Below are positions 8,803 to 19,100 of a stretch of DNA of 64,000 nt, piece after piece (positions within the stretch are counted from its first letter, which is position 1; each line of letters opens with the position of its first letter). A model generated the notes under the pieces. That model was given only the letters and a program-made list of their open reading frames with translations. It searched no databases and had not been told where the DNA came from. The translations under genes were made by a program, and so were the position numbers. Source of the DNA: Gryllotalpicola protaetiae (GTDB lineage: Bacteria; Actinomycetota; Actinomycetes; Actinomycetales; Microbacteriaceae); contig NZ_CP032624.1 in the NCBI RefSeq assembly GCF_003627055.1, forward strand, positions 1,116,001 to 1,180,000, read 5' to 3'.

Positions 8803-11800
8803 ATGAACCCTCGGTCCGCACGCCGATGGAAGACACTCACGACAGCGGTGGCCGCCACCGCTGTCGCCGTGTCTCTCGGCATGTCAGCGCCCGGCCTCGC
8901 GGCCACCGACGCAGCCCCCACGAGCACCGGCGCCACCGGCGCCGCCCCCTCCATCGACCCGGGCAGCGCCGCCGCGAAGCTCAAGCTCGCGCCTGAGCTG
9001 CAGCAGACCCCCGCCGCGGCGACCAGCACGGTGTTCGTGCAGCTCGCAGGCACGGGGGCCGTCGACGCCGGCAGCGCATCGGCCGCGAAGACGCGGCGCA
9101 GCGACGTCAGCAAGTCGGCGAACGTTGCCTTCGCAGCCGCGAAGGCGAAGGACGCGAAGGCGACTCAGCTGTACACCGTGAGCAACGCGGTGCCCGGCTT
9201 CGCTCTGACCGGCGACGCCGCGGCGCTCGACGCGGTCGCCGCGCGCAGCGACGTCGTCAAGATCACCCCGCTCACCCCGCAGACGCTCGAGAACGCCAGC
9301 ACCGCCCAGTTGACGAAGGCCGTGGGCGAGTGGCAGGCGGGCAACCTCGGCAAGAGCGTCAAGGTCGGCATCATCGACACGGGCACCGACTACACGCACG
9401 CCGACTTCGGCGGCGCGGGCACGGTCGCGGCCTACGGCGCGGCGAAGGCTGCGGATTCCGGGCCGTGGACCCCGACCGCCAAGGTCGTCGGCGGCTACGA
9501 CTTCGTGGGCGACGACTACGACGCCGACCCTCAGGACCCGAGCTATCAGCCGGTCCCCCACCCCGACACGAACCCGCTCGACTGCAACAGCCACGGCACC
9601 CACGTGGCGGGCATCATCGGCGGCTACGGCGTGAACGCCGACGGCTCGACGTTCACGGGCGACTACGGCGCGCTGACGAGCGACGACCTGTATGCGATGA
9701 AGGTCGGCCCCGGCATGGCACCGCTCGCCTCGATCTACTCGCTCAAGGTGTTCGGCTGCACGGGGTCGACGAACGTGGTCATCCCGGCGCTCGACTGGGC
9801 GCTCGACCCGAACGGCGACGGCGACTTCTCCGACCACCTCGACATCGTGAACCTCTCGCTCGGCTCGGACTACGTGCCGACAGACGACCCCGAGGACACC
9901 GTGGTCGACACGCTCGCGGCGCACGGCGTGCTGCCCGTGATCGCCATGGGCAATGCCGGCGACCTGACGAATGTCGGCGGGTCCCCCGGCAACGCGGTGC
10001 GGTCGGTCGCCGTCGCCTCGACGGTCGACGCGTACCAGCTGCGCGACGGCATCACGGTGAACGCGCCCGCCGATGTCGCGGGCATCGCCGACGGCCAGTT
10101 CTCGGGGGCGTACCCCTGGATCGGATCGTCGCCGGTGACCGCCCCGGTGGTCGCGAGTCCGGCGGACGACGCCGACGGCTGCGCCGCATACGGCGCCGCG
10201 GATGCCGCGGCCATCGCCGGCAAGATCGTGTGGCAGTACTGGGACGACAACGACTCGACCCGGGCGTGCGGGTCCGCCGCGCGCGGCGCGAACGCCGCAG
10301 CGGCCGGAGCGGTCGGGGCGATCTTCACCTCGTCGCTCGACGTCTTCGCCGCCGGCATCACCGGCGACCCGACGATCCCGATCATCCAGCTGCCGAAGGC
10401 GCAGACGGACCGGCTGCAGCCGGCCGTCGACGCCGGCACGCTGAACGTGACCTTCGACCCGGCGCTGCAGACATCCGTCAAGTCCGTCGATCCCGCGATC
10501 ACCGACACGCTGAGCTCGTTCAGCTCCCGCGGAACCGACGGCTCGATCGGCGTCGTGAAGCCCGACATCGCCGCCCCCGGCGACACCATCGCCTCGGCCG
10601 GCATGGGCTCGGGAAGCGGCGTCCTCGTCGACTCGGGCACCTCGATGGCTACACCGAACGTCGCGGGCATCGCGGCGCTCGTCAAGCTCGCCCACCCGAC
10701 GTGGACGACGGAGCAGCTCAAGGCCGACCTGATGAACACCGCTGGTCACGACGTGTACGCGGGCGACGGCCAGACCGGGCCGATCTACGGACCGAACCGG
10801 GTGGGCGCCGGCCGGGTCGACGCGCAGTCCGCGGTGTCGAACGACCTGCTGGTCTACGACAAGGACGTGCCCGGTGCGGTATCCGCCTCGTTCGGCGTCA
10901 TCACGGCGTCGATCGCCGGCGGCCCGATCACGCAGAAGCGCACTCTGGTCGTGCAGAACACGGGCAAGGCGGTCAAGACCGTCTCGCTTTCGTACCAGGC
11001 GATCACGGCTGAGCCGGGTGTCGCCTACAGGGTCTCGCCCTCACGGCTCACGGTAGGCCCGGGCCGCTCGGCGACCGCGACCGTCATCGTGACCGTCACG
11101 CCGAGCGCGTTGCGGAAGACGATCGACCCGACCGAGAATCCGCTGTCCGGCGTCGGCGTGCCGCGCTCGTTCATCTCGGATGCCTCAGGGCGGGTCCTCA
11201 TCGCACAGCCGGGTCAGACCACGCTGCGCGTGCCGGTGTACGCCGCGGCGAAGCCGACGTCGGCCACCGCGACGAAGGTCGTGACGACCGGTCACGGGGA
11301 TGCGGCGAGCTCGTCGCTCGCCATCGCCGGCAGGGGTGTCGACCAGGGCTCCGGGGCGAGCAGGTTCGCCTCGCTGGCATCCGTTCTCACCCTCGGCGCC
11401 ACCAGCCCGAAGGAGACGACGTGCGCCGCGACCCAGACCAGCGGGTGCATCGGCGTCCCGTCCGACGCGGTGGCCGATCTGCGCTATGTCGGCGCGGGCT
11501 CGGCGGGCGGCTGGCTGTACTTCGGGGTCAGCTCGTGGGGTCAGGGCTCGACGATCGGCGAGGTCACTCAGCCGGTCGTCGACATCGACACCACCGGTGA
11601 CGGCACTCCCGACTTCGAGGTGTTCGCCACGAACCTGACGGCGAGCGATGTTCCCGTCGCCGTGCTGATCGACCTTCACACCGGTGCTCAGGTCGACATC
11701 GAGCCGATCAACACGGAGTTCGGCGACGTCGACACCAACACCTTCGATTCGGACACGCTGCTGCTGCCGGTGGTGCCTGCCGCGATCGGGCTGACGCCGG

Positions 11801-12165
11801 GCACGACGTCGTTCCCGATCACGTATCAGGTCTCGACCTATGCGTACGACGTGCCGGGCGTCGTCGACGCGTCGCCCGCGATCACGTACGACGTGGCCGA
11901 CCCGGCGATCGCGGTGGGCTCCGTGCTGTACTACGACAACGCCGGGACGACGGTTCCGTTCCAGCTCGGATCGGATGCGACCGCCACAACCAAGGCGCTC
12001 GTGCTGCACCTGCAGGGGGCGCCGGGTCAGCGTGCAGAGGTCGTGAGCCTGAGCGGCAAGCACAAGCCGACCCCGCCCGGCAAGAAGCACGGTCACGGCT
12101 CGCTGTCGCAGCACCGGTGGAAGTGGGGCCACCCCTGGTTCGGCGGTGGTCACCCGCGCGGGTGA
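8803..12165 (+). CDS. Secreted S8 subtilisin-like serine protease
   Basis: This 1120-residue exported protease has a signal peptide (residues 1 to about 33, ending near PGLAA), an inhibitor I9-like propeptide region and a peptidase S8 domain. The catalytic triad is Asp192 (VGIIDTGTDYTHADF), His264 (CNSHGTHVAGIIGG) and Ser614 (SGTSMATPNVAG). A protease-associated (PA) insert lies between His and Ser at about residues 425-555, as in lactocepin and Vpr-type subtilases. The C-terminal 450 residues are beta-rich, and the extreme C-terminus is Lys/His/Gly-rich with no sorting signal, so the enzyme is presumably released. CAGGAG precedes the ATG. A hairpin terminator follows. Confidence 0.92.
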   Translation: MNPRSARRWKTLTTAVAATAVAVSLGMSAPGLAATDAAPTSTGATGAAPSIDPGSAAAKLKLAPELQQTPAAATSTVFVQLAGTGAVDAGSASAAKTRRSDVSKSANVAFAAAKAKDAKATQLYTVSNAVPGFALTGDAAALDAVAARSDVVKITPLTPQTLENASTAQLTKAVGEWQAGNLGKSVKVGIIDTGTDYTHADFGGAGTVAAYGAAKAADSGPWTPTAKVVGGYDFVGDDYDADPQDPSYQPVPHPDTNPLDCNSHGTHVAGIIGGYGVNADGSTFTGDYGALTSDDLYAMKVGPGMAPLASIYSLKVFGCTGSTNVVIPALDWALDPNGDGDFSDHLDIVNLSLGSDYVPTDDPEDTVVDTLAAHGVLPVIAMGNAGDLTNVGGSPGNAVRSVAVASTVDAYQLRDGITVNAPADVAGIADGQFSGAYPWIGSSPVTAPVVASPADDADGCAAYGAADAAAIAGKIVWQYWDDNDSTRACGSAARGANAAAAGAVGAIFTSSLDVFAAGITGDPTIPIIQLPKAQTDRLQPAVDAGTLNVTFDPALQTSVKSVDPAITDTLSSFSSRGTDGSIGVVKPDIAAPGDTIASAGMGSGSGVLVDSGTSMATPNVAGIAALVKLAHPTWTTEQLKADLMNTAGHDVYAGDGQTGPIYGPNRVGAGRVDAQSAVSNDLLVYDKDVPGAVSASFGVITASIAGGPITQKRTLVVQNTGKAVKTVSLSYQAITAEPGVAYRVSPSRLTVGPGRSATATVIVTVTPSALRKTIDPTENPLSGVGVPRSFISDASGRVLIAQPGQTTLRVPVYAAAKPTSATATKVVTTGHGDAASSSLAIAGRGVDQGSGASRFASLASVLTLGATSPKETTCAATQTSGCIGVPSDAVADLRYVGAGSAGGWLYFGVSSWGQGSTIGEVTQPVVDIDTTGDGTPDFEVFATNLTASDVPVAVLIDLHTGAQVDIEPINTEFGDVDTNTFDSDTLLLPVVPAAIGLTPGTTSFPITYQVSTYAYDVPGVVDASPAITYDVADPAIAVGSVLYYDNAGTTVPFQLGSDATATTKALVLHLQGAPGQRAEVVSLSGKHKPTPPGKKHGHGSLSQHRWKWGHPWFGGGHPRG

Positions 12166-12168
12166 GTC

Positions 12169-12189
12169 AGAGCTGAGAGCTGAGAGCTG
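12169..12189. repeat. Three tandem copies of AGAGCTG
   Basis: The heptamer AGAGCTG is repeated three times without interruption just after the subtilase stop codon and before its terminator. It looks like slippage-type expansion in non-coding sequence and has no evident function. Confidence 0.9.
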
Positions 12190-12195
12190 AGCGAC

Positions 12196-12229
12196 CGGTG
12201 GGTCCCGGGCGAGAGCCTGGGACCCACCG
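12196..12229. terminator. Terminator between subtilase and HNH genes
   Basis: CGGTGGGTCCC and GGGACCCACCG form an 11-bp stem extended by GGG/CCT pairs around a CGAGAG loop. CGTTT follows on the + strand. It lies between the convergent genes ending at 12165 and 12244 and could serve both. Confidence 0.8.
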
Positions 12230-12243
12230 CGTTTCCGCTTCCG

Positions 12244-13632
12244 CTACTCAGGCCTGGCTTTGTCGAAGGGTGTGGTGTCGGCATAGTCGCCGTCGTCGTC
12301 CCACCAGGGTGTCGGTGGCGGGCAGGGCATGATCACGTCGGGCACGGTCGTGTAGTGCCGCCCGGACGGGCTCACCCAATCGAGGATCCCCTCGACATAC
12401 TGCGCGAGCGCCCATCCGGCCTCGTGCTTCACGTAGTGGTGGTTCTCGCACAGCCCCGCGAGATTGCCTCTCGCGGTCTTCCCGCCCTTCGCATAGTCGA
12501 TCGTGTGATCCACGTCGACCTGAGGCCTCGGGCAGTTCGGCGCCCGGCAGTGCTCGTCCCTCAGCCGGATGATCCGCTTCAACTCTGCCGGCACCCGGTA
12601 CGTCGACCGGTCGAAGTCGATGATCGCCGAGGTGATCGGGTCGGTGAGGATCCGCTTCAGGCTCGGCGCCCGCGCGATGAGCTCGCGCGCTTTCACCGGG
12701 TCGATCATGCCGATGCCGGGGATCTTCCCCGGCGCCTCATCATCACCCGCCGCGGTCGCGGCCGGGACCATCAGCTCGACCACCACCGGCGCCTTGTCGA
12801 CCAGCCTCTCAGCCTCGCCCCGGATGACGACCTCGCCCTCAAGAGCGAGCTCGACCAAGAAGTCCGCCTCCACCTGCCGCCGCGTGCGGGAATCCCCCGC
12901 CTGCCGCGCCTCGCGGGCCGCGTTCGAGAGACCTGTGACGATCAGCGCCGCATCCCCCGCATCCACGTACGCCGTCAACGTCGCCATGCCGTCCCGCGCC
13001 CCGTCCACGCTCACATGCCGGCTCGCCCACGCGCGCGCATGCCGGTCATGCACCCGCACCGGGTCGGACACGTCCACGACCTCTCGAGCCTTCCTCTCGA
13101 ACAGGCCCACCGACAAGCGCCTGGCATACGGCAGCAACGCATCCTGCGCCGCGCCGGCAGCCAACCCGTCCAGTCCCGCCACCTCGCGGGCGATCACCCG
13201 CGCATGACCCAGCGCGATCTCCCCCTGAGACAGCGCGGCGAGGGTCGGCTGGCAGGACTGCGTCAACGTCCACGCCTCCGACAGCTGCCGGCCCGCAGAA
13301 TCCGGCGACACCTTCGCCGCAGCCGCGAGCTCCAACGCCGCCGAACGCCACTGAATGTTCCGCCGCACATCCAACGACCGCGAGGAATCCACCGCGACAT
13401 CGAGCTCCGCCTGCAGCATCGCCTCATCACCCAACCGGCCCAGCAACTGCACCCGCTCGGCCTGCAACCCGGCGACTTCCGCATCGATGCGCCGCACCCG
13501 GTCGAGCACATGTCCCCGCGACACCCCAGCCAGCTCATCGGTGGACAGCTCAAGCACCGGGCCGGACCCCGGCCCTGCATCGAACACATCACCGAACTTC
13601 ACAGAGATAACGGTACAGACCGCCACCGACAT
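12244..13632 (-). CDS. DUF222 domain-containing HNH endonuclease-like protein
   Basis: The 462-residue product has an N-terminal DUF222 helical region (about residues 20-300) and a C-terminal HNH nuclease motif: CRAPNCPRPQVDVDHTIDY, then GKTARGNLAGLCENHHYVKH. The Cys pairs and the DH...N...H residues for metal binding are intact. Families of these DUF222-HNH proteins occur in many copies in Microbacteriaceae and are suspected mobile or self-spreading genes; their function is not established. The window-wide leaderless pattern (TACCGT then 7 nt) would instead place the start at the GTG at 13602, which removes ten weak residues. I give the longer frame and flag the alternative. Confidence 0.85.
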   Translation of the reverse strand: MSVAVCTVISVKFGDVFDAGPGSGPVLELSTDELAGVSRGHVLDRVRRIDAEVAGLQAERVQLLGRLGDEAMLQAELDVAVDSSRSLDVRRNIQWRSAALELAAAAKVSPDSAGRQLSEAWTLTQSCQPTLAALSQGEIALGHARVIAREVAGLDGLAAGAAQDALLPYARRLSVGLFERKAREVVDVSDPVRVHDRHARAWASRHVSVDGARDGMATLTAYVDAGDAALIVTGLSNAAREARQAGDSRTRRQVEADFLVELALEGEVVIRGEAERLVDKAPVVVELMVPAATAAGDDEAPGKIPGIGMIDPVKARELIARAPSLKRILTDPITSAIIDFDRSTYRVPAELKRIIRLRDEHCRAPNCPRPQVDVDHTIDYAKGGKTARGNLAGLCENHHYVKHEAGWALAQYVEGILDWVSPSGRHYTTVPDVIMPCPPPTPWWDDDGDYADTTPFDKARPE

Positions 13633-13893
13633 CCACGATCAAACATTCGAACCTGTGGAGAACCCGTTCGCCGCAGCCGCGCGCTCTGCGAACAGGGGCC
13701 TGATCAGGCGGGCGGATGCCCGCTCTCACCGCCGCCCCGCATCCGCTGGGCACGCTCGACGAGCAGGCCAGAGAGGCCGCCGGTCAGCGATTGATCACGA
13801 GGTCGACTGCGATCAGGTCGGCCATGACGGCGTCCTGCTGAGCGCGCAGCAACACGCGATTCTGCGTAGAACGCGACCGCCTTTGCGGGTGAC

Positions 13894-13932
13894 TCTTGCG
13901 GTGCAAGGGTCATGCGGCTATCTTGCGGTGCA
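13894..13932 (+). promoter_or_regulatory. padR promoter with two identical 12-bp direct repeats
   Basis: TCTTGCGGTGCA occurs at 13894-13905 and again at 13921-13932, 27 bp apart. The first copy contains the -35-like TTGCGG (13896-13901); the -10 is TATCTT (13919-13924), separated by 17 bp. The second copy spans the end of the -10 box, the start site and the A of the ATG at 13932. Protein bound to both copies would occlude the promoter, as expected for autoregulation. Confidence 0.6.
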
Positions 13933-14282
13933 TGGCAACCGAGAGTCGACGCAGCCAGCTGCTCAGAGGGGTGCTCGACCTGTGCCTGCTGGCGGTGCTG
14001 AACGAGGGCCCCGCATACGGCTACGAGATGACCAAGCGGCTGCGCGAGCGCGGCCTTGGGTCGGTAGGCGAAGGTTCGATCTACCCGCTGCTGGGGCGGC
14101 TCGAGCGAGACGGGCTCGTCGAGACCTACCGCGCGGCGAGCGACGGCGGGCCGCCACGGAAGTACTACCGTCCGTCCCGAGCGGGGCTGCTCGCCCTCGC
14201 GCTCGGAGTCTCGGAATGGCGCACGGCCCGCGACGAGGTCGACGCCGTGCTCTCGGAAGTGAGGATCGAGGTGGCGTCATGA
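13932..14282 (+). CDS. PadR-family transcriptional regulator
   Basis: This 116-residue winged-helix protein carries the PadR core (LLRGVLDLCLLAVLNEGPAY, then GYEMTKRL, then GSIYPLLGRLERDGLV) and a short C-terminal dimerisation helix. PadR proteins repress membrane-stress, antibiotic-resistance or phenolic-acid genes. The ATG at 13932 lies 7 nt after a TATCTT box and so is probably leaderless; an upstream in-frame ATG would add an unrelated extension. It overlaps the next gene by four bases (ATGA), the typical PadR/membrane-protein pair, and direct repeats in its promoter suggest autoregulation. Confidence 0.9.
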   Translation: MATESRRSQLLRGVLDLCLLAVLNEGPAYGYEMTKRLRERGLGSVGEGSIYPLLGRLERDGLVETYRAASDGGPPRKYYRPSRAGLLALALGVSEWRTARDEVDAVLSEVRIEVAS

Positions 14283-14821
14283 ACGAATTCATCGAGCAGT
14301 GCCGCGCGGAATGGAAGCGGCTCGGCGTTCCGGAGCCGGTTGCCGACGAGATGGCCGACGAGCTGGCAGCGGATCTGGCGGCAGCAGAGGCAGACGGCCA
14401 GTCGATCAGCGGATTCCTGGGGGCCGGCGCCTCCGACCCGCGCGGCTTCGCCGCGTCGTGGGCGTCGTCGCGCGGGGTGGTGCCCGCGCCCGTGTTACCG
14501 GCGGCGGGCATCCGCCGCGGACGCGCAGTGCTCGTCGCATTCACGGCGGTCGCCGCGATCGTGTTCGTCGGCGCCGTGCTGCTGCTCGCGACGGGCGAGC
14601 CGAAGATCGCTCTGCTGACGACCGGGCGGCTCGCCGGGTCGCCGGCGGGCGGGACGTTCGCGCCGCCGCCGAGCCGCGTGCTCGCGAGCGGGGCTGCGCC
14701 GATCGAATGGGTGCTGCTCGCTTTCTCGGTCGTCGCGCTGGGGTTCTGCGCGTGGGGTTGGGTGCGGCGGGGCGGGCTGACTACGCAGGAAGCGGCCGGT
14801 CGTCGACGATCGACTTCATGA
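14279..14821 (+). CDS. Membrane protein paired with PadR
   Basis: The 180-residue protein has an acidic cytoplasmic N-terminal helical domain (MNEFIEQCRAEWKRLGVPEP), resembling the DUF1700/permease-prefix type often encoded after padR genes, then two transmembrane helices near residues 80-105 and 145-165. It may be an anti-regulator or membrane sensor for the PadR protein it is coupled to; that role is inferred from context. Its 3' end overlaps the convergent lrp-type gene by 41 bp, which is unusual. Confidence 0.7.
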   Translation: MNEFIEQCRAEWKRLGVPEPVADEMADELAADLAAAEADGQSISGFLGAGASDPRGFAASWASSRGVVPAPVLPAAGIRRGRAVLVAFTAVAAIVFVGAVLLLATGEPKIALLTTGRLAGSPAGGTFAPPPSRVLASGAAPIEWVLLAFSVVALGFCAWGWVRRGGLTTQEAAGRRRSTS

Positions 14822-15233
14822 CCAGCGTGGAGTTCATCCGCCCGACGCCGGGAAGGGACGACAGGACCTCGTCCTGCAGCTGGGCGTACGCTTCGAGGCT
14901 CTGCGTCATCACGCGCAGCAGGTAGTCCGGGTCGCCGAACAGCCGTTGCGCGAGCAGGATGTGGGGCACCTCGGCGACGGCATTCTCGAAGGCTGTGATC
15001 GTCGGCTTGTCCTCCTGCTTGAGCGTCACGAAGACGAGGGTCTCGAAGGTCAGGCCGAGCGCCTCCGGGGCGACCACAGCGCGGTAGCCGCGGATCGCGC
15101 CGGACGACTCCAACTCGCGCAGCCGCCGATGCGTCGGCGAGAGGCTCAGATTGATGCGGTCGGCGAGCTCGGTGAGGCTCAGACGGCCGTCGAGCTGAAG
15201 CTCGGAAAGAATCTTGCGGTCCGTCGCGTCCAC
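14781..15233 (-). CDS. Lrp/AsnC-family transcriptional regulator
   Basis: This 150-residue regulator has an N-terminal helix-turn-helix (DATDRKILSELQLDGRLSLT, then ELADRINLSLSPTHRRLREL) and a C-terminal RAM effector-binding domain for amino acids. The GTG at 15233 is chosen because it gives the standard Lrp N-terminus and lies 7 nt after a weak -10-like AAGAAT; the longer frame adds 44 unconserved residues. It is divergent from a LysE-type exporter, the classic arrangement in which the Lrp/AsnC protein controls amino-acid export. Its 3' end overlaps the PadR-linked membrane protein gene. Confidence 0.9.
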   Translation of the reverse strand: MDATDRKILSELQLDGRLSLTELADRINLSLSPTHRRLRELESSGAIRGYRAVVAPEALGLTFETLVFVTLKQEDKPTITAFENAVAEVPHILLAQRLFGDPDYLLRVMTQSLEAYAQLQDEVLSSLPGVGRMNSTLVMKSIVDDRPLPA

Positions 15234-15315
15234 AGAGTTGATTCTTCCACTGGACTGCACTGACGGGGAAGAAATAGGAAACGGCTTCTGACGCGGCATC
15301 CGTAGCTTTCTTCTC

Positions 15316-15945
15316 ATGAATATCTCGCTGCTGCTCGCGTTCTGGGGTGTGGTGGCGCTGCTCATCGCCGTGCCGGGCCCGGACTGGGCCTATGTGCTCG
15401 CCGCCGGCCTGCGCGATCGCAGCCCGTTCCCGGCCGTCGCCGGGATCGTGCTCGGCTATATCGGGCTCACGGCTGCCGTCGCGGCCGGCGTCGGCGCCCT
15501 CGTCGCTCACACGCCCGCCCTGCTGACGGCGATCACGATCGCCGGCGCGGCGTATCTGGTTTATCTCGGCGTGAGCGTGCTGCGCCGGCCGGCGGGCGTG
15601 CACGGGGCTTCGGGGCAGGCATCCGTCTCACCGCCGCCGCTCACCCGCGTGGCGCGCGGCGTCGGCGTCAGCGGCCTGAACCCGAAGGGGCTGCTGGTGT
15701 TCGTCGCGATTCTGCCGCAGTTCACCGACACCGCCGCCGGGTGGCCCATCGCGGCGCAACTCGCGGCGCTCGGCCTCGTCTTCGCGGCGACCTGCGCGGC
15801 GTTCTACAGCGGCCTCGGCGCCCTCGCGCACGCCGTGCTGGGGTTGAGGCCCGTCGTCGTCACGATCATCTCGCGCGTCAGCGGGGTCGCGATGGTCGTC
15901 GTCGGGGTCGCAATGGCTGTGGAGCGGATCGTGCAGATCGGGTGA
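15316..15945 (+). CDS. LysE/RhtB-family amino-acid exporter
   Basis: The 209-residue inner-membrane protein has about six transmembrane helices and the family start LLLAFWGVVALLIAVPGPDW with the conserved PGP motif. It should export an amino acid or homoserine-lactone-like metabolite; the substrate is unknown. The start ATG lies 7 nt after TAGCTT (15303-15308), so the transcript is probably leaderless. The divergent Lrp-type gene begins 82 bp away, and the A/T-rich stretch between them is the likely operator. Confidence 0.88.
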   Translation: MNISLLLAFWGVVALLIAVPGPDWAYVLAAGLRDRSPFPAVAGIVLGYIGLTAAVAAGVGALVAHTPALLTAITIAGAAYLVYLGVSVLRRPAGVHGASGQASVSPPPLTRVARGVGVSGLNPKGLLVFVAILPQFTDTAAGWPIAAQLAALGLVFAATCAAFYSGLGALAHAVLGLRPVVVTIISRVSGVAMVVVGVAMAVERIVQIG

Positions 15946-16174
15946 CCAGAAAGCCTGGCCGGAGGTCTTGGCGGTATCGGCGGGATGTGATCCCGTTTCA
16001 ACCCTGTTGGATACCCGGAACATCGCCAGCCGCACCGAAAGATCGCTGATTTCCAGTGACAACGGTGACTTACGGTCATCCTCGATTCCGCTCGGTCCTG
16101 GGCAAAATGCGGGCAGATTCGATACAACATTTTGGTTGGCGCGGCGGCTGTGGTCAGCCGAACGTCTTTCCTCG
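15946..16174. other. Intergenic stretch without recognisable gene
   Basis: About 230 bp between convergent genes (LysE and the GH59-like protein). Base composition is visibly less GC-rich than the surroundings. No open frame, RNA gene or convincing terminator was found. Confidence 0.5.
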
Positions 16175-19100
16175 CTAGGACATTTTCAGTCCGTGCCCGA
16201 CGGCCGCGGGCCCCGAGCCCGTCAGCACGTTCACGGTCAGCGGCGAACTCACTGTCGTGCCGGCCGCATTGGTGAACTCGACCGTGTAGATGTACGTGCC
16301 GACTGCCTTATTGGTCACCGCCAGAACGGCCGTCTGCGCACCGGGCGTCGCTGCGGTGAGCTTCCCTGACGAGACCTCGACGCCGTTCTCCAGGAACGTG
16401 TATGAGGTGGCATTCGTGCCCCACCACAGGTTCGCGCTGATCTCGTACGTGCCGTCGTTGTCCCAGTTGTCGGACGACAGAACCGGCACGCCAGGGTTGG
16501 CGTCCGTCACCGTGACCGTGAGCGGCGTGGTCGCCGTCGTGCCCTTCGAGTTCACCAGCGCGCCCGTGAAGGTGTACGTGCCGTTCTTGAGCCCCGAAAT
16601 GTCGACGACGGCCTTCTGTGCGCTCGGCGTCGCCATGCTCAGGCGCACCGACTTCACCAGGCCTCCGTTCTGATAGAGCTTGAAGAGCGACCCGTTCACC
16701 CCCCACCACATGTTCATGGTGATCTGGAAATCGCCGTCCTGGAGACCGGTGTCCCAGCCGTTGTTTGACGACAGGATGCCCTGGGCGGGACTGGCGAGAG
16801 CACCGTCATTCGAGGGAACTTCGGGTAGCACGATCGGTGCGGTTGCTACGGAGAGCGCTCCTTCGCCGACCTGGTTGACTCCCGATACGCGATAGGTATG
16901 CGTCGATCCGAGGTTCAATCCCGTGATGGAGCACTGCGTGCTCGCCGTCTCGCAAACGGGCGTCGTCCCGTCTCCGTCGTAGACGCGGTACCCGGAGAAC
17001 CCCAGACCGGTCGGGCTCGGGGCATCCCACGTCACTTTGATCGAGGTGTCTCCGGTGGCGGTGGCCGTGACGTTTCCCGGCGCGCCGGGAAGCGTCACAT
17101 CCGCGACGGCGAGCCACGAGATGACCGGCAGCTGGCTGCCCGCGCCCTCGTTGGTCACGACGTAGTCAACCGTGGCAGGAGCCGCGAGCGTGAAGGTGAG
17201 TCCCGCCGTGAGAGGGGTGCTCGAACCGGACAGCGGGATGTTGCCCTTCGCAAGTTCCGTGCCTCCCACCGACACCGTTTGGTTCATCGTGCGGTTCAGC
17301 CCCCACCACTCGGTGAATCCGCCGGTCAACGTATACGTGCCGGCATCCAGCGGCAGGTGATATTCGAGTTTCGTGGTGTCCTGGTAGAGGCCGGTCGAGT
17401 ACTTGTCGTTGATATCCGTTCCCGCCTTGGTCTCCATCCCGTCTGCGACATAGCCCCACTGGTCTTCGGCAGTCGAGGCCTGATCGACCTTGTCGTTGCG
17501 CAAGGTGGGGACCGCTGCCTTCACCGCGGCGTACTCTGGCGAGTCGACCCCGCCGGTGCCTGAGTCGATGAAGTAGGCCAGTCCCTGCGGAATCACCTCG
17601 TAGCTCGCCACCACGGGAGCGTTGGTGTCGCTGAGCCGCCCTGTCACAGTGAGCTCCGCGAGCTCCGTCCGCGCCTGCGCCGCGGAATCCGCGTCCCAGA
17701 TCACAGGCTCGTCGGTTCCGTTGACCTTCACCGTGTCAGGCAGGTCATCCTTGACGCCCAATGCGCCCTGGACGCCGACGTTGCGGGGCACGACCTGCAC
17801 ATAGACCAGTGCGAGCCGTGCGTTGTACCCACTTGTTCCTGTCGTCCCGAATTCCAGATTCACGACGGATGCCGCATCGAGGGTGATCTGCTGAGCGACC
17901 GGCGTGGCCGAACCCGTCGACACCGCGGACTTCGTGGTCGATGCGTTTCCGACTGTCACCTTTGAGTAGATGTTCGTGGTGAGCCCCGCTCGCGGCGCTT
18001 GGACGCCGACGACGTTGTAGCTGCCGGCGGGCAGAGTGAGGTGGTAAGTGATCGGCTTGTTGTAGTCGGCTCCGAGATAGGACGAACCCCAGTCCTGCGG
18101 GGAACCGGCCGCAATGGTCGTCGACGGCGACGAGTAGCCCCACGTCGTGCCCGAGGTCTTCCCGTCCCACTTCTGGTCGCTGGTGGCGTTGCGCAACTCG
18201 GGGAAGGCGGCCGCAACTGCCGAATACTCTGACCCAGCGGTGGCACCTGACGATCCCGAGTCGATGAAGTAGGTCAGATCACCGGGCGTAACGAGAACAG
18301 TGGCGGTGAAGCGTTGATAGACACCGGACGGCAACCGGTCGGATGTCTGCCCCGTTGCCACGAACGTGGTCAGCTCGGCGGCAGTCTTCGCCGTCGCGAG
18401 CCCGCTCGCACTCCATGTGACAGCCATGCTTGTGCCATCTATCGTGAGCGACGTCGGCAGCTTCCGATCGGGTGCCGTGATCGCCACAGTGCCGACATCG
18501 GTCACATCCGCACTGACATCCTTCGGCACGAGGGCGTCGACCGCGGAAGCGAGTCGGGTCGCGATCGCAGCCGCCCCTTCCGCATCCAAGCCGAATCCGG
18601 AGGGGTCAGCCACAGCAGCACGAGCATCCGTGAGAGCCAGTGCGAGCTGAGCCCAGGAGTCCGTGCTGTAATCCGTCTGGTCGAGCGCATCCGCATGATT
18701 GACGGCTGCCGCGAGGCCGCTCGTGTCCACCTTTGTCGAGTCGGCATTCGCCGTGATCACGCCGACGGCGTCGACGTTGAACGGATCGGCGGTGGCCGTT
18801 GTCAGCACCACGGTGTGGGGGCCGTTCTTGAGACCGCGCAGCGTGAACGCGGTGCGCTCGCTTCCGGCGCTGAGGGTGGGAGCAGACCGTTCGATGTCAG
18901 CCCCGTCCACGGAGACATCGAGCGTCGGCTTGCCCGAGTTCGTGCCGATGATATCGAGCCCGGTGCCGGTGAACGTGTACGTCATCGATGCGCCCTTGCG
19001 CGTGCTCGTGGCCGAAGTGCGCTGGTACTCGTACATTCCCTGGCCGTTGGTGTTGTTCCACCCGCTGTCGAATTGAAGAACCGGAACGGAGTTGTTCTCC

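Noticed and set aside
12169-12189. Tandem AGAGCTG as CRISPR-like or regulatory array
   Set aside because: Three uninterrupted heptamers without spacers; simple slippage explains it.
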